A stretch of DNA of 64,000 nucleotides, from NCBI GenBank assembly GCA_038025085.1, contig CM076140.1, positions 6,373,501 through 6,437,500 on the forward strand. The letters are read 5' to 3'. Positions 50,000-62,031 of the stretch are shown here, piece after piece. The number at the start of each line of letters is the position of its first letter. Positions within the stretch are counted from its first letter, which is position 1. The position numbers were made by a program, and so were the translations under genes. Source of the stretch: Tetragonia tetragonoides. Lineage: Eukaryota; Streptophyta; Magnoliopsida; Caryophyllales; Aizoaceae. The notes under the pieces are model-generated. The model was given only the letters and a program-made list of their open reading frames with translations. It made no database searches and was not told the origin of the DNA.

Positions 50000-52900
50000 G
50001 GTTTGGAAAATTGGCATGATTAATAAGAACCATATCATGGACTTGCCCTAATTACACATCCAATATGGTGGTGGGTTACTTTTCTACTAAAGTTAGAGTT
50101 GGTTGTAACCAAAAAAAAAAGTTAGAGTGGGTTAGCACAAAATCATTGTGTAAAAATAAAATTAATTTAATTAAATTTGAGTAACCAGATTAATATCAAT
50201 AATGTTAATTTTTCTTTATTCGATCAAATTAATGTTCTTACAGGAGCATTGAACGTTTTTTTTTCATACACCCGTCCAATATAAGAATCCTTATTAGCCG
50301 GAAAATAGTTTCAAAGTTGGACCAAAATAGTTGAAACGGCTGATAATGCGGTTGTGACACAGTTTTAGAAAGTCAAACTTCTCATTAAGTAAACAGTTTT
50401 TATTTTTAAGGTGCAAATCTGATTTATCTTACTGGCGTATCCTGATAAATTCCACACACATTTATGGAAAATACACAAGACTTTGCTATTTAGTAATTGG
50501 TACTCGTACTCAAATTTGCCTTTGAGCACAACTTCTTATGCTACGGGTTTTCTTGTGTAAGAGCATTGAACGTCAAAATCATTGTGTAAGCTTAAAATTG
50601 ATATAAATTAAATTTGAGTAACCAAATTAATATCAATAATGTTATTTTTCTTTATTCGACCAAAGTTATGTTGTTATAAGAGCATTGAACGTTTCATTTT
50701 TCATACGAATCCTTGTTAGTTGGAGATAGTTTCAAAGTTGGACCAAAATAGTTGAAACGGCTGATAATGCGATTGTGACACAGTTTTAGAAAGTCAAACT
50801 TCTCATTAAGTAAACAGATTTTATTTTAAGGTGCAAATCTTATCCTGATAAATTCCAAACACATTTATGGAAAATACACAAGATTTCGCTATCTAGTAAT
50901 TGGTACTCGTACTCAAATTTGCCTTTGAGCACAACTTCTCATGCTACGGGTTGTCTTGTGTAAGAGCATTGAACGTCAAAATCATTGTGTAAGCTTAAAA
51001 CTGATATAATTAAATTTGAGTAACCAAATTAATATCAATAATGTTATTTTTCTTTATTCGACCAAAGTTATGTTGTTATAAGAGCATTGAACATTTCATT
51101 TTCATACGAATCCTTGTTAGCTGGAGATAGTTTCAAAGTTGGACCAAAATAGTTGAAACGGCTGATAATACGGTTGTGACACAGTTTTAGAAAGTCAAAT
51201 TTCTCATTAAGTAAACAGATTTTGTTTTAAGGTGCATATCTGATTTATCTTATTGGCGTATCCTGATAAATTCCACACACCTTTATGGAGAATACACAAT
51301 ACTTTGCTAGTAATTGGTACTTGTACTCAATGTTGCCTACTACTTCGCCTCAAAATCTTTGCATTTGAAGATGTCTTTATTTGTGTGTTAAGTGTGAGCA
51401 ATCTAAACATTGCATCAAAACAATCGAAACGATTAATATTAGCCAGTGTTATGACCCACAAGGTTGTAAAATTTTTATTAAGCAAGCAGATCTTATTTTG
51501 AGTTGTGGTTATGATTTTACGTAAATGTCACACGTCCTGATAGATTCAGTGCACATGTATGATTAATATTTACAAATATTTAACAAGTACCAAATACACA
51601 AACTCAAATTTGCATTGTCATATCACATGATTATTTTGCTATGTTTTTGCTTTTTTTTTTTCCTTTTTGGCATTTGGCATTTTTTTCCCTTTACCATTAG
51701 GTTTGGAAAATTCATAAAATTCATATTATGGACTTCCCTAATGTGACATCCAATTCTCAAAAAATAAGAGTAGTTCAACCCAAACTCTTTGTGTAAAATT
51801 GATATTCTTAAAATTTGGATGACCATTGAATCTATTTGAATAATGTTCTTATTTTTTTTATTAAGTTTGTATAACACTAACCTTTTTTCCGTGCATTCGA
51901 CTAATTTAAATATCCTTGTTACTAGAAAACGGTTTAAACGTTGGACCAAAATAGTTGAAACAATTGATAATCGTTACTGCCACAAGCTTAGAGAGTCAAA
52001 CTTCTCGACCATTGAGTAAATCGTCTTATTTTGAGGTGTACGTATAATTTATCTTAATGACATATCCTGATATGGATCCGACACATTTTAAGGGACAAAC
52101 CTAATTTTGTTTCGGCTTTTATGGTAAATGATCGGTATTAATGCTCAACTTTTTTAAATTATAGTATGACTCATGATAAATTAAATTTGTGGTTCTCACG
52201 ATTTTTAATTACCCTAAAAATTCGAAAGAAATGGCACATTAATCAATGTCATATACACCCAAGTAACAGAGCAAACCTGACATGGTTGTGACTTTTGTTT
52301 CCACACCTTTTTTTTCCCGTTTGAAAGGTAGATAATTACATGTGGAAGAGAGTAATAAGAAATAAAACTCACTTATTTTATTTTGAATAAAACTCATTAG
52401 AATGTATGAACTCTTAACCAATCAATTTTAGTGTTCAAGTGAAATTGGGTTGTTCACGCGAACGAAGTACGCAACAATTAAGAAGTTGCATTATAAGAAT
52501 AATGATTTAAAAGTTTGAAAACTGTATTTGTTTTGTGAGATAATAAAGATTTAATATTCGTAGGGGTATAGAGCAGATTAGCCCAAAATCATTGTATAAA
52601 ATTAAAATTAATATAACTAAATTTGAGTAACTAGATTAATATCAATAATGTTATTTTTCTTTAATTTGATGTTCTTATAAGAACATTGAACGTTTCATTT
52701 TTCATATATATACCCGTCCAATATAAGAATCCTTATTAGTTGGAAAAAGTTTCAAAGTTGGACCATAATAGTTGAAACGGTTGATAATGCGGTTGTGCCA
52801 CGGTTTTAGAAAGTCAAACTTCTCTTTAAGTAAACATATTTTATTTTAAAGTGCAGATCTGATTTATCTTACTGACATATCCTGATAAATTCCATACACC

Positions 52901-53535
52901 TTTATAAACACATACACAATATTTTTCTAGTAATTGGTACTTGTACTCAATGTTGCCATTGAGCACAACTTCTCATGCTACATATTCATTGTTGTCATCA
53001 TCATTTGCAATTCTTCCTCACACAAATTAATACTTACATCACAAAATATTAAAAGCAAACATTAGTTCCTCCTGTTTTGGGATAGGAAAAATTTACTTCT
53101 TATTAGTGTCATAACAGGGGTAATTTCATAGCATTATTCAAACTTCAAAGAAAAAATATGTTGCTATCATGTCGTTTTGTTTATGGTGGTTTTTCTCATT
53201 TATATTTGCTGTGTGAAAAATTTTCTTATTGATGTTAGACTACTTATTATTAGCTTCAAAATCTATGCATTCCAAGATGTATTTATTTGTGTGTTGAGTG
53301 TGAGCAATTTAAACATTGCAATAAAACGTCTCATTATAAACGTATTTTTTTTTTAAGGTTTGGAAAATTAATAAGAATCATATAATGGACTTGCCCTAAA
53401 ATGTGAGATCCAATTCTCAAAAAAACAACAGTAGTTCAGCCCAAAATCTTTGCGTAAAATGGATATTATTAAAATTTGGATGACCATTGGATTTATTTTG
53501 TTATTATTTTTTTTATTAAGTTGTTAGAACACTAA

Positions 53536-53571
<36 letters not shown>

Positions 53572-54060
53572 CTGTGCATTCGATTAATTTGAATATCCTT
53601 GTTACCAGGGAAACGGTTACGTTGGACCCAAATATTTGAAACGGTTGATAATGATTAGTTCCACAATCTTAGAGAGTCAAACTTCTCGACCATTGAGTAA
53701 ATCGTGTTTTTTTATAAGGTGTATATATGATTTATATTAATGTCGTATCCTAATATAGATTCGACACATTTTAAGGGACAAGCCTGATTTTGTTGCGGCT
53801 TTTATGGTAAATGATCGATATTAATGCTCAATTTTTTGTTAATTATAGTATGATACGACTAATGATAAATTAAAATTGTGGTTCTCGCAATTTTTTAATT
53901 ACCCTGAAAATTCAGAAGAATGACCACATTAATTACTATCACTTTACAAACTCAAGTAGAAGAGCAAACCTGACATGGTTGCGACTTTTGTTTCTACACT
54001 TTTTTTTTTCTTTCCGTTTGGAAGGTAGAAAATTACATATGGAAGAGAGTAATAAGAAAT
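50000..54060. repeat. non-coding array of diverged tandem repeats
   Basis: A 22-bp core, gttggaccaaaatagttg plus aaac, recurs with few changes at about 50316, 50737, 51138, 51940, 52757 and 53621, spaced 421, 401, 802, 817 and 864 bp. Each core sits in a longer shared unit (caaaatcattgtgtaa upstream; agtcaaacttctcattaag and tatcctgataaattcca downstream). A more diverged copy is visible at about 51410-51560. A larger period is marked by gtttggaaaatt at 50001, 51711 and 53358. A T33 run lies at 53539-53571. No protein is encoded. Confidence 0.8.
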
Positions 54061-54470
54061 CACCGTCACTTTACATACTCCAGTGATCGACCAAGATCAA
54101 TTTATACGAAAAATATTGTTATGACTTAAAAAAAATGTTATTATAACTTCTATTAAAGCAATAAAGAAAATATTAATTTTAAAAAAAAAAACCACGTTCG
54201 AAAGAAATTATTTGAAATAAATAAATAAAAATTGCAGGCTAGTGAGAGGGGAAAAAAATAAAAAATCGGGTCGGATCCAATCTCCTCCCCAAAGGACTCA
54301 GGTCAGTTTAATCTAATGGGTACAAAATATTACCGCGTAAAATTGACGAGACCGACTTTTACTGACATAATTGTTAGGGACTTGCCAGCTGTAACGCGGC
54401 GCGGCAGTAAAAAAGAAAAAAGAGCCGTTAGTCCCCGCGGCTGTACACAGTTCACCGCCATTCCACAGTT
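54061..54470. other. intergenic, no gene seen
   Basis: AT-rich spacer with several A runs. Nothing coding or repetitive was recognised. Confidence 0.4.
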
Positions 54471-54482
54471 GTCTATAAATAC
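54471..54482 (+). promoter_or_regulatory. putative TATA box
   Basis: The sequence tctataaatacg fits a plant TATA box. It is followed after about 50 bases by a short reading frame (ATG 54533 to TAA 54667, 44 codons) with no recognised similarity, and about 1.1 kb later by broken GH35 sequence. It may be the old promoter of the beta-galactosidase locus, or a promoter of an unrecognised transcript. Confidence 0.35.
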
Positions 54483-55589
54483 GCCCACTCTTGCTTTTAC
54501 CAATTGAAATCCGAAAACCTCAGAAATCCCAAATGATTCCCAATATTCTGCTTTCTCTCTCCTCATCGCCAAAACCCCCCGCCGATGAGTCAAAATTCTC
54601 CGACCCACAAACCCTAATTTTGAAATTCAACCATGGTGGAGTTCTATTTTTAAAGCCGAGCGATTAATTATGGGATCCCGTTGCCCTAGTTGAAGATGAC
54701 CATGGTACTTATCTTCTCCAATTTCCGATTTCTTTGATTTTTTTAATTTTAACTTTGCGTTATTCTTTTGCCCTCATTTTTCATGATTTTGATGAAGTTG
54801 TGGATTTTGGTGGAGAGAGAATTAGGGTTGAGAAGAAGGTGACAAGGCATTGGTAAGATAAACAAGGGTTACACACACCAGAGTTCAAGTAACACAAACA
54901 ACGAGATATCATACAACTGGTACTGGTATGTTTCTCATCCTCTCATTTATCTGTTTAATCAATCACAATTAGACGATGTTTGTTTGTTGGTTCCTTAAGT
55001 ACTCTTTTAATTTTGAATTTCTAGGCATTGGGATAGATTGAGAAGCCTAACATGTGGACGTTTGATACAACTCAATTTGACAATATTCTCAAAAACTTGA
55101 AAGGGGATGAACTCTCTTTTCTGTCTGCTATGTTATACTCACTGCAAAGCCCAAAATATTAATTTTGTGAACCTTGCATTTTATTTCCTGCACTTCAATT
55201 ATTTCTCTGATTGTTGGTGTTGGTGATTCTTGGTTTTAGTATTTTATTAAACAATGTATTTGGGTGATTCTCCAATTACTTATTAAAATTTCCTTTTCTC
55301 TTCTCCAATTTACCATGACATTGGTGCTTTTTTTTTGTTATGCTAAATCAGCACAAGTATGGAGATGGTTATATATTAGGATATCCTTGCTTGTAAATGT
55401 TAATGGGCTTTAATCTGATGCTGCGAATTGTACTTCACTTTGTGTCCTGTAAATGCCAGTGTTTGATATGAGTGTTGGATATGAACGCAAGGAATTAATG
55501 GGCATAGAACTGTAGCAGGATTCTTCTTTATGGGTCTATTCAATAACCCCCGGCCCTAAGGTAATGAATAGCTGTCAATGTGCTTCATG

Positions 55590-56200
55590 TTTGTTATCAG
55601 GTTCTGTTTCATTCTGGTGCTTATTTAGCAACAATTTTTTTTCCCAGATGTGGCCAGATCTTAATTCTTATTGAAATGGGCAAAGAAGGAGGATTCAATG
55701 GAATTCAGATGAATCAGATCTATATTTTCTTGAATGGGTATGAGCCTGAGCCTGGCCAAGTAATCATTTCTTACATTCAACCTCTGTTTTTTTAGGTGTT
55801 TTTTGGAATTTGCATGTTAACAATGTCCCTTTTTCCCCCTTGTTATTGGTTGTTTGTAGTACTATTTCGAGGGGAGGTATGACTTAGTGAAATCTGTTAA
55901 GCTAGTTTAGCAAGCTGGTCTTTATGTTCATATGAAGATTGGGCCTCATGTTTGTGCCGAATGGATCTTCGGGTAATTGCTCAGTTCCTTCTCTCTTATT
56001 TGATGATTCATTTCCTCCAGAAGGTGGAAAATAGTCAAGCAAGATATTTTGCTTCTTCAGATTTCCCTTGTGCTAATTGCATTTGGCTCTTTTTTCCCTC
56101 TCCTTTGAGTGAGTTTTGTGATTGGCTGAATACATTCCAGGCATCAGCTCAGAACAAATAGTGGACCTTTCATGGTTAACCCATATTCCTTCTTTTAAAT
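55590..56200 (+). pseudogene. GH35 beta-galactosidase relic, copy 1
   Basis: Broken pieces of the catalytic N-terminal part of a plant beta-galactosidase (cell-wall galactan/galactoside hydrolase). Visible in different frames are MWPDL then, frameshifted, MGKEGGFNGIQ with FLNGYEPEPGQ; after an intron-like gap [16 protein letters not shown], an in-frame stop, and [18 protein letters not shown]; then IPGIS and, in another frame, RTNSGPFM. These follow the family order. Frameshifts and the stop mean no functional enzyme can be made. The rest of the gene is absent downstream. Confidence 0.75.
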
Positions 56201-56539
56201 ATGGAAGTTCCCAAGTTCTCAAAGACATTTAACTTCTGTGGAATATGTGAATGAAGACCTTGCTTTTGCAGTGAAGCTTGCTGGGGTTATATATGACACT
56301 GTTCAACTCCTCAATTTATATCCTGTTAATGGCATTATTGGATATGACTTGTAAGGAAATCACCAGGTAATGGGCAAAGGAGGAGTTTGTTTCTGGGGCT
56401 AATCATTACACACCGCCCCAACGCCCCTGAGGTAATAAAGCAATGCTGCCAATGCGCTTCATGTTTGTTATTTATTTCTGTTTGTCTGAGATTGTTGCTT
56501 TTGTGTTTCTTCATTCTATTTCTAGGTGCTTATTTTAGC

Positions 56540-57030
56540 TGTTAATGTCCTCCCCCCCCCCCCCCTCTTTCAGCTATGGCCAAAGAGGGAGGATTCAATG
56601 TCTATGTTTTCTGGATTGAGTACGAGGCTGAGCCAGAGCCTGTTGCGTGGCCAAGAAATCATTTATTACGCACTCCAGTCTCCAACTCCTCCTTTTTTGT
56701 TTCCTGGAATAGTGAGATTGTCCACTATGCTATTTTTTCCCTGTTATTTGTTGTTTTTGGTACTATTTCGAAGGGAGGTATGATCTAGTGAAATCTGTTA
56801 AGCAGGTTCAGCAAGCTGGTCTTTATGTCCATATGAGGATTGGACTTTATGTTGGTGCTGAATGGAACTTCGGGTGAATGCTCATTTCCTTCTGTCTTCT
56901 TTTAATTATGAAAAATTTCCTTTAAAAGTGGAAAATAGTCCAGCACAATGTTGTGCTTCTTTAGATTTCTTCAGTGCTTATTGCTTTTGGCTCTTTTTTC
57001 CCTCTCCTTTCAGGGGCTTTTGTGGTTGCC
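56540..57030 (+). pseudogene. GH35 beta-galactosidase relic, copy 2
   Basis: A second copy of the same segment: AKEGGFNVYVFWIEYEAEPEP, an intron-like gap, then [16 protein letters not shown] and [20 protein letters not shown]. The conserved Cys of VCAEW is Gly here. Flanking non-coding sequence (atgcgcttcatgtttgtta upstream, tttggctcttttttccctct downstream) also matches copy 1, so a block of about 0.9 kb was duplicated in tandem. The MWPDL start is replaced at a C14 tract before the 3' splice site. Confidence 0.72.
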
Positions 57031-57391
57031 AAGTAACCTGATACTGTTAGATTAATCAGCTTTGGGGTTTGTGAATTAGAATGTAAAAACTACTAGAAGT
57101 AATGGGGGTTAAGGGTTGAATTCACAATTATGGAAGAATATGCATTAGGAATGTAAACCATCAGCATATGATTTTGTAAAGGGTTCAGGTTGAAGTCCAA
57201 TGTTGCTATAACATGAGTGAAAGTGGGATTATATATTAGCATATCCTTGCTTATTTATTTAAGTGGCTTTTATCTGATGCTACTGTGTCACGCTACTCAG
57301 GCATTCCTATATTGTGAAAGAGAAGCCTGTCTCACAAATAAACAATGACACACCTAGTCGCGCTATGAGCTTGTGTCATCTGATCGCGGCC

Positions 57392-58724
57392 TGATGCCCC
57401 CGCAAGTGCACGGTTTATCGCGGTAATAAAAAGACCGTGTCCACAAGGACTCTTTGATAAAGTACTAAAAATCCCTAGATTATCGACTATCTAGACTGAT
57501 TAAAGGAGTTGATTGGATTGGCTAACTTAAACAAACTAATTAATTAAAACTTAATAAATGTGTGAAACAATAATAAAGGCAATTCTAGGATAGGAATTAC
57601 CACTAATCATGCACATTGATCATTAATTAACCCCAAACAACCCCCAAACTTAATAACAAACCACTTGACAATTAGCAAAGGTATCACAAACACCTTCTTT
57701 CGAAGGAGAGTGATTTTTACCCAAACACAAACCAAAAGACCTATTTCTAGGATCCTAATTAGGCATGGGTTATATTAAACTAAGCTAATTATATGGTCAC
57801 AAAAGAAGTAATCCACTTTCGTGGTATTAACTCTCAAGCATCAATAATCAAGCAACCACTATCATCAAACACATTTCCATGCTTAACAATAGGTACAAAT
57901 AAGATAAAATGTTGATCAAGCAATTTATCAAACACTTGGTGAGCACATGCTTAACATTGATAGAAGCTTGGAATTAAACTTGGGGAATGGGCAAACCAAC
58001 AATCAAGAGCATGGATTAGGGTTACCTAATCCTAGAACTAATTAAACTACTCACTAATCATGGGATTTAACATAATAATCATCATAATAACATTAACCAT
58101 CAACATTCAAAAACAAAGGTTCAACTTGTGCAATATTGATAGAAGAGAGAAAGGAGAGAGAAAACTTACAACCAAATGCTAAGGATTAAAGAGTTGATTA
58201 ACACTAATTACCAAAGTTTTACACTCACTAATTACCCTAAACTCACTATTTGAGAAGAACTATGAAGAACCCTAGGAGAGATTTCGGCTAAAGATGAGAT
58301 AAGCCTGAAAAATAAGGAAGAGGGGCTATTTATAGTCTCCATGGGTCTCGTGAAAGGCCGTTTTTCTGGGGACTGGCCGTTTTTTTGGGCGGAATTGACC
58401 AGGAGCTTTGGAAGTTGGGGGAAGGGGAAAAATGGCCATTTTTAGGGGGCCGTTTTTCCCTTCCCAAAGGCCATTTTCCTCCTTGTGCATGCTCCTTTGC
58501 GGTTTAGCCTTGAATCTTCACTCCATCTTCCCTTTCTCTTAATTCACGACCCCTATTTGATCTAGGATTGCCTACAAAACACTCAAAAACACCAAAGAAA
58601 ACCAAGGAAACGTAAAATAGAACAAAAGATGATAAAACTAATAGACGAGAACGAAAAAGCATAAATTGAGCTAGAAATCAAGAACTAAAACACTCTGAAA
58701 GTATGTACAAACGAGCACCTATCA
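57392..58724. mobile_element. probable solo LTR or LTR-type element (1.33 kb)
   Basis: Begins TGATGCCCCCGCAAG and ends GAGCACCTATCA, so the ends are TGAT..ATCA. The 5-bp flanks are cggcc (57387-57391) and cagcc (58725-58729), a target duplication with one mismatch. The interior has no open frame and contains repeated ggccgttttt motifs near 58350-58480. Just left of the insertion (about 57235-57290) is a partial copy of sequence also found near 55370, so the element landed in the duplicated beta-galactosidase flank. Family is uncertain. Confidence 0.5.
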
Positions 58725-59200
58725 CAGCCATGCCGCTAATGCTTTCCAGCACTGTGAATGAAACTCTAGTTTTTTCCAAGGCCTTACCCTGGGCGGGATC
58801 ATCCTGGGTTGGGAGGTGGAGGTGAACTTCATCCACGAGCCGCCACAGGCAGAGGAGAGGGGTGTTGCTAATTAGAGATGGTGACCCTAGTTCTCAAAAA
58901 CTTCTTCGCTGTTCTAGGCTTCTATTACAAAAATAACCTCCTCCCTGTTCTTCAATTGCAGTATCTGTGCATAGCCCATTATTAAGCTCGTAGATTCCCA
59001 AAAAATTGAGCGTTTTTGCAGATGGAGCAAGTGGTGATGTTTGATTCAGGTGATTTTGTCAATAATATTGTATCATGGTCATGTTTTTAATATCTCCCAT
59101 TCAGATTCTTACTTTTCTTGTTGATTTTTTGCCTTGTTCTTTGTCTCACTAAGTAAATTGTTATAAAACCATGTCAGGTTAGTGAGGGGAGGCCATCACG
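58725..59200. other. intergenic, no gene seen
   Basis: Unassigned sequence between the LTR-like element and a tandem duplication. No reading frame or splice structure is convincing. Confidence 0.4.
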
Positions 59201-59211
59201 AGGAGCTTTAG

Positions 59212-59512
59212 CATTTTGAAACTTCAATCAACACCTTCGTTTTCCTTGGTAAAGATTATGGTCAGCATTTTTCAATTTTTTTATGACTAAGTTTTTATCT
59301 TTGATTGCACGTTGTAATTTTTCATCTTGGTTCACTATTTTTGGAAGGTGTTCTATGGTTCCTCCATTTTGAAACTTCAATCAACAACTTCGTTTTCCTT
59401 GGTATAGATTATGGTCAGCATTTTTCAATTTTTTATGACTAAGTTTTTTATCTTTGATTGCACGTTGTAATTTAAATTCACTTTTTTGGGAAGGTGTTCT
59501 ATGGTTCCTCCT
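59212..59512. repeat. 153-bp tandem duplication
   Basis: Two copies start at 59212 and 59365 with ttttgaaacttcaatcaaca and share gattatggtcagcatttttc and gattgcacgttgtaattt. A short partial third copy may follow at about 59515. Non-coding. Confidence 0.85.
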
Positions 59513-60124
59513 TTTTCAAACTTCTTGAACTGCTCACCAAATGTATGATGAATTGATGATATGCTTGAGAGAGCAGTTCTTTAGTACTCCTCATGGATAT
59601 TATTTTAGATAAACCCATATGGTCATGGCCGGGTGTAGTGGATCTTTTTAATTAGTAGGTGATTCTTACATGATATATATGCTCAATTGCATTGTCAAAT
59701 TTTATATTCAGTGTATTGTTTGTTGTTACCAATTTTAAGCTGTATACAATTGTTTGTTATGAAAAAAATGAAACTATGCCTATTTGAATAGCAATTCACT
59801 TAGCATTCCTACAGGCACATCTAATTTCCTTTTTTTTAAATATTACTGGCTTCTAAAGTTTGTCAAGGCCACTTTGATGGAATGCTAGCATATTTCAGAC
59901 TTGCTTGCATATTCACCCCCCCCCCCCAATGAATTTGATCACTTATGATTAAGCCAGATACCAAGTTCAGCTTGAACTCCATTTATAGAGCCGCTGGTCT
60001 TGTTCTTATTCTAGGACACCGGATTCAACTTGTGTTAAAGCTCACTTCCAGCATCTTTCTTAAATAGTTGATACTTTGTACTTGCTTCATTTTAAATTTT
60101 ATATTTATTTAAGCTGATTCATAT

Positions 60125-60215
60125 AGTATCGTCGTTAGCTGTAGACGTTGGTCGTTTAGTCGACGACGCTAGTCGTTAGGCATAGACGTGTGTCGACGCT
60201 TAATCTAGACTAAAA
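60125..60215. repeat. cluster of short GTCG/AGACG motifs
   Basis: Within 90 bp the motifs gtcg/cgac and agacg recur about a dozen times on both strands (for example cgtcgttagctgtagacg, gtcgacgacgctagtcgtta). The pattern resembles subterminal repeats of a DNA transposon, but no ends or target duplication were found. Confidence 0.35.
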
Positions 60216-60289
60216 TGGTTAATATTATTTCGTCTCTGACTTTTATCTTTCTCCTTCAGGAATCAGGACTGTAGTGTATTATCAGTTGA

Positions 60290-60440
60290 GCCCTGACCCT
60301 CGCCGACGTGCAACGTCACTGAGGCGACTTGTAACTTAGTTTTTTTATTCTTTTTTTCTTTTTTTGAGGACTTCTTGTCCTCTTGTCTGTAACTGCTTAC
60401 CCTCTTCATTATCAATAGAACTTCTTTATATTTTAAAAAG
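60290..60440 (+). mobile_element. LINE-like 3' tail remnant
   Basis: Contains gaggcgacttgtaact, gaggacttcttgtcct and an A-rich end. The same gaggacttcttgtcct motif marks the 3' end of the L1-type fragment at 9240-9557. Only the 3' end is present. Confidence 0.45.
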
Positions 60441-61300
60441 AATTCTTGTTCTTTTTTATTTGGGAAGGGGGCATACCAGCTGAGCGAATTAGAGGTATTT
60501 TGGAATTTGGGTGACAGGATTGAATCATTGTCGTATATATCGTGGTATTTGAAATCTGGTTGTTAGGGATACTATGATAATGTGTAGATTGGATACAAAT
60601 CCAGGGGAAAAGAGTTTGCTAACTCTTCGAAATATGCAACTCTTCACCTTGATCCCTTCTCCTCATTTTTCGAATTGAATGTGGCTGTTGGTTCAACATG
60701 AAAACTTTCAGCAGTACTCTTTCTTGAAGAGTTTGTATGTTTTCAAAGAGCCAGATGTTATTCGTTCTAGATCTTTAATTTAAATAGATGGGACAAAATT
60801 CTCAATTTTGGTCATTTATTACTATTTTGCCTGACTTACACTTTTTTTTTCTCTATTTTGTTGTGATGAAATCTCGGGTATACTGTGCTTTTTCTTTGTG
60901 GTCAATCCATTATACAGAAAATTTACTTTGGTCAAGAAAAAAATATCACTGCATGATTAGAAACTTTTGTTGACTTTGTTGCTCGAACTTACTATCTAGT
61001 CAGGGGCCATCAGAAGCTCCTGATGTACGTAGCAAAAACATCAGAAGCTCCTGACGTGGGAGTTGCTTGACGTGGGTAGTGCTTATCAGCTTGCATTTGC
61101 TGTGCCTGAAAACATCGGTTGCGAAATCATAATGTGTCTGTTTGGATGCCCCTTTGGCTTTCACCTTCTCCAAAACAAAAGAGAAAAGATAAACTGTTGT
61201 ATAGGTAAGCTTTGGAATACTGTACATATCATTTTTTTTTTGATAGGAATACTGTACATATCATTGGTGACTGTTTGAATAACAGTTCTGTTCACCGCCA
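60441..61300. other. intergenic, no gene seen
   Basis: Two small direct repeats are visible: atcagaagctcctga at about 61008 and 61039, and aatactgtacatatcat at about 61217 and 61248. No gene is supported. Confidence 0.45.
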
Positions 61301-61308
61301 TTGCAGAC

Positions 61309-61570
61309 CATAAATACTGTACTTCACTATGCTCACTATAATCAAATCGAGGCATTCTACACAAACACATCTCAAAAATAAATTCTCAATCTTCTTTCAT
61401 CTCTAATCCTCTCTCTCTCTGTCCCTCCTCAAGTTCCAGATCAAATTCCAGAAATATCTCGAGACAAGCTATTCAATCTCAATTTTAACGACATTTTCGG
61501 ATGGTATGAAGTTGAAGATTAACAAAACCTGCAATCTCAACTCCAATTACGTTCTCACTCCTCACACCAG
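61309..61570 (+). other. possible promoter and orphan first exon
   Basis: A TATA-like ataaatactg (61310) is followed by a CT-rich leader with ctctctctct near 61411. ATG at 61506 opens KLKINKTCNLNSNYVLTPHT, which runs into a consensus 5' splice site (cag|gtaatt, 61570/61571). The pattern KINKxCxLxS..VL.P resembles the N-terminus of a conserved plant protein family I cannot name with certainty. It could instead be the 5' leader of the CYP87 gene. Confidence 0.35.
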
Positions 61571-61610
61571 GTAATTGTATCTTCACTATAATTTATTAGT
61601 TTCATTTGCT

Positions 61611-61762
61611 TTAAACTAGAAAGAAATAGAATCCAGATATGTGAACTCACAGATTACATATTTAACCAAGTTAATTCATTGCAAGCTTAAACTAGAAAGA
61701 AATAGATTCCAGATGTGTGAACTCACAGATTGCAGATTTATCCAAGTTAATTCATTGCAAGT
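61611..61762. repeat. 76-bp tandem duplication upstream of CYP87
   Basis: Units 61611-61686 and 61687-61762 both begin ttaaactagaaagaaatag and share gtgaactcacagatt and aagttaattcattgcaag, with a handful of substitutions. It lies about 270 bp before the CYP87 start codon. Confidence 0.9.
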
Positions 61763-62031
61763 TTTTCTTTGTTCTCATCCGAAGTTCATCATACAGCTTA
61801 TAGTACAACTCCATTTGGTTTTTAAAATCAGGTTGAAAGCATACATATACAAAAATCTCTACCTCTCTTGTTTGCCAAACACCAGGGTCATTTGCCATTT
61901 TCTCAACATTCAGAGAGGCTGTTTCCGTTTGACCTGTCATTTGCCATTTTCTCTGTATGTTAATTTGTTAATCATACAAATCCCTCTCCTTTTGTTTCTT
62001 AATTCTAAATACTATATAAGATAATATAAAG

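Noticed and set aside
50000..54060. Centromeric-type satellite
   Set aside because: Too few and too diverged copies, and the array is flanked closely by ordinary genes.
54330..54608. 92-codon open frame on the - strand
   Set aside because: It runs against the TATA box and the CT-rich leader-like sequence on the + strand and shows no known motif.
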